Positions 4,781 to 5,635 of a stretch of 5,635 nt of DNA are shown here, piece by piece (positions within the stretch are counted from its first letter, which is position 1; each line of letters opens with the position of its first letter). Both the position numbers and the translations under genes were made by a program. Under the pieces are notes generated by a model. It searched no databases. It had not been told where the DNA came from and was given only the letters and a program-made list of their open reading frames with translations. Source of the stretch: Alphaproteobacteria bacterium (GTDB lineage Bacteria > Pseudomonadota > Alphaproteobacteria > UBA828); assembly GCA_022826345.1 (NCBI GenBank), contig JAJDVB010000191.1, positions 1 through 5,635 of the forward strand. Direction: 5' to 3'.

Positions 4781-5635
4781 CGCCGCCTCGACCGGCGTCA
4801 TGCCGTCGGTGCCGGCCTGGGCGGCGGCGCTCTCCATGCGCAGGATGTCGTCCTCGATGCTGCCGCCCACGCGGGCGGCAGCAACCTTCTCGGCCTCCTG
4901 CGACAGGTGCGCGTACCGCGCCGTGCTGCTCACGTCCGTGTGGCCGAGAAGACGGCCGATCATCGGCAGCTGAAGACCGAGAGCCAGGGCACGCGAGGCA
5001 AAGCTGTGACGCAGGTCATGGATGCGCACGTCCTCGATCTCTGCCTTCTCGCGCACCCGGTGCCAGTGGCTGGTCAGCGTCGCCAGGTGGCGGTTGGGCT
5101 TGCTCCCCGTGATCACCCAGGGGCTGCGCCTCACCCGCTTGATCCCCGCCAGAACCTCAAGCACGGCAGGCGTCAGCGGCACCATGCGCGCACCGGTCTT
5201 CGCATCGCGCAGGCGAATCTCACCGGCCTTGCGGTCGATGTCGCTCCACCTCAGCGTCTGTATCTCCCCGAGCCGGCACCCGGTCAGCATCAGCAGGCGC
5301 AGCGCCGCCGCAGCCCGCGCCGACACCGGACCCTCGGCCTCAAGCTCGCACAGTGCACTACCAACACGCCGGTACTCGTCCTCGGTCAGAAAGCGCTCGC
5401 GCCGGCCCTCCTTGTAGCGCTGCACGAACCGGCAGGGGTTGCCGTCACGTGGCCCGACACCCCACGCCTCGGCCAACGAGAACATCTTCGATAAAACCAT
5501 CAGCGCCCGGTTCGCGGCACGCGGCGTCTCCCGCAGTTCGTAGTGCAGCGCCGCCACCTCGGCACGCCCCACCCCGTCCAGGGGCAGCGTGCCCAGCGCC
5601 GGCAGGATGTGGTTCCTCAGAGAGCCCTTGTAGAT
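4778..5635 (-). CDS. Tyrosine recombinase/integrase, N-terminus cut off by window edge
   Basis: Site-specific recombinase that would cut and rejoin DNA at attachment sites through a 3'-phosphotyrosine link. The reading frame is open to the right-hand edge (first visible residues IYKGSLRNHILPALGTLPLDG), so the arm-binding domain and part of the core-binding domain lie outside; a GTG at 5572 is probably internal. Of 285 visible residues, about 1-75 are the end of the core-binding domain and the rest is the catalytic domain. Counting from the first visible residue, the catalytic set is complete: R121 (TGCRLGE), K146 (DAKTG), H206 and R209 (HDLRH), H232 (LLGH) and nucleophile Y241 (STARYAHL). It ends in TAG 11 bp before the next recombinase, a paralogue about 62% identical over 179 gap-free residues. 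The C-terminal tail (about 40 residues after the tyrosine) is longer than its partner's. The recombinase call is secure; the target site is unknown. Confidence 0.95.
   Translation of the reverse strand: MYKGSLRNHILPALGTLPLDGVGRAEVAALHYELRETPRAANRALMVLSKMFSLAEAWGVGPRDGNPCRFVQRYKEGRRERFLTEDEYRRVGSALCELEAEGPVSARAAAALRLLMLTGCRLGEIQTLRWSDIDRKAGEIRLRDAKTGARMVPLTPAVLEVLAGIKRVRRSPWVITGSKPNRHLATLTSHWHRVREKAEIEDVRIHDLRHSFASRALALGLQLPMIGRLLGHTDVSSTARYAHLSQEAEKVAAARVGGSIEDDILRMESAAAQAGTDGMTPVEAA

Noticed and set aside
4320..4973. 217-codon plus-strand frame spanning the junction of the two recombinases
   Set aside because: It is antisense to both recombinases, with no ribosome site or motif. The opposite strand is fully explained.
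3597..5635. Recombinase-in-trio element
   Set aside because: Only two recombinases are visible, they are close paralogues, and the complete one has a P4-like arm-binding domain, unlike the three distinct subfamilies of such elements. A third gene outside the window cannot be excluded.

Overview
This is a GC-rich window (hand impression, around 63-65% G+C) in which every gene I can support lies on the minus strand, so the map reads from the right-hand end towards position 1. Protein style, base composition and the HicB-type antitoxin family suggest an alphaproteobacterium. That is inference, because there is no rRNA or housekeeping gene to anchor it. The content is typical accessory DNA: site-specific recombinases followed by two toxin-antitoxin (TA) modules and uncharacterised genes. 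It looks like the integrase end of a genomic island, integrative element or prophage remnant.

Layout, in the direction of transcription. (1) 5635-3597 holds two tandem tyrosine recombinases of the P4/DUF4102-like integrase class. The first is cut by the window edge and the second is complete (389 aa). Both keep all six catalytic residues. They are paralogues, about 62% identical over 179 gap-free residues by hand alignment, and sit 11 bp apart with the second gene's Shine-Dalgarno overlapping the first gene's stop. (2) 3596-3480 is a short intergenic region with a good promoter (perfect TTGACA -35) overlaid by palindromic half-sites, the likely HigA operator. (3) 3479-2836 is a higB-higA TA module. 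(4) 2634-1741 (possibly from 2805) encodes a protein of about 297 aa that I do not recognise, lying between the two TA modules. (5) 1640-1183 is a HicB-like antitoxin followed by a HicA-like toxin, overlapping by 4 bp (GTGA). (6) 1160-771 encodes a 129-aa unknown protein with a very strong ribosome binding site, apparently the third gene of the hicBA operon. (7) 771-159 contains small, partly overlapping open frames. Either this is a chain of tiny coupled genes or, more probably, one gene broken by frameshifts. (8) 158-1 has nothing I can support.

Functional reading: the recombinases would move or maintain the element, and the HigBA and HicBA modules would stabilise it by post-segregational killing or act in stress or phage response. 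The two unknown proteins (297 aa and 129 aa) are the most interesting cargo because they are tightly embedded in the TA neighbourhood and have well-formed, conserved-looking sequences without an obvious named fold. No tRNA, CRISPR array, complete insertion sequence or attachment-site pair is visible. The element's attachment site may lie outside the window.
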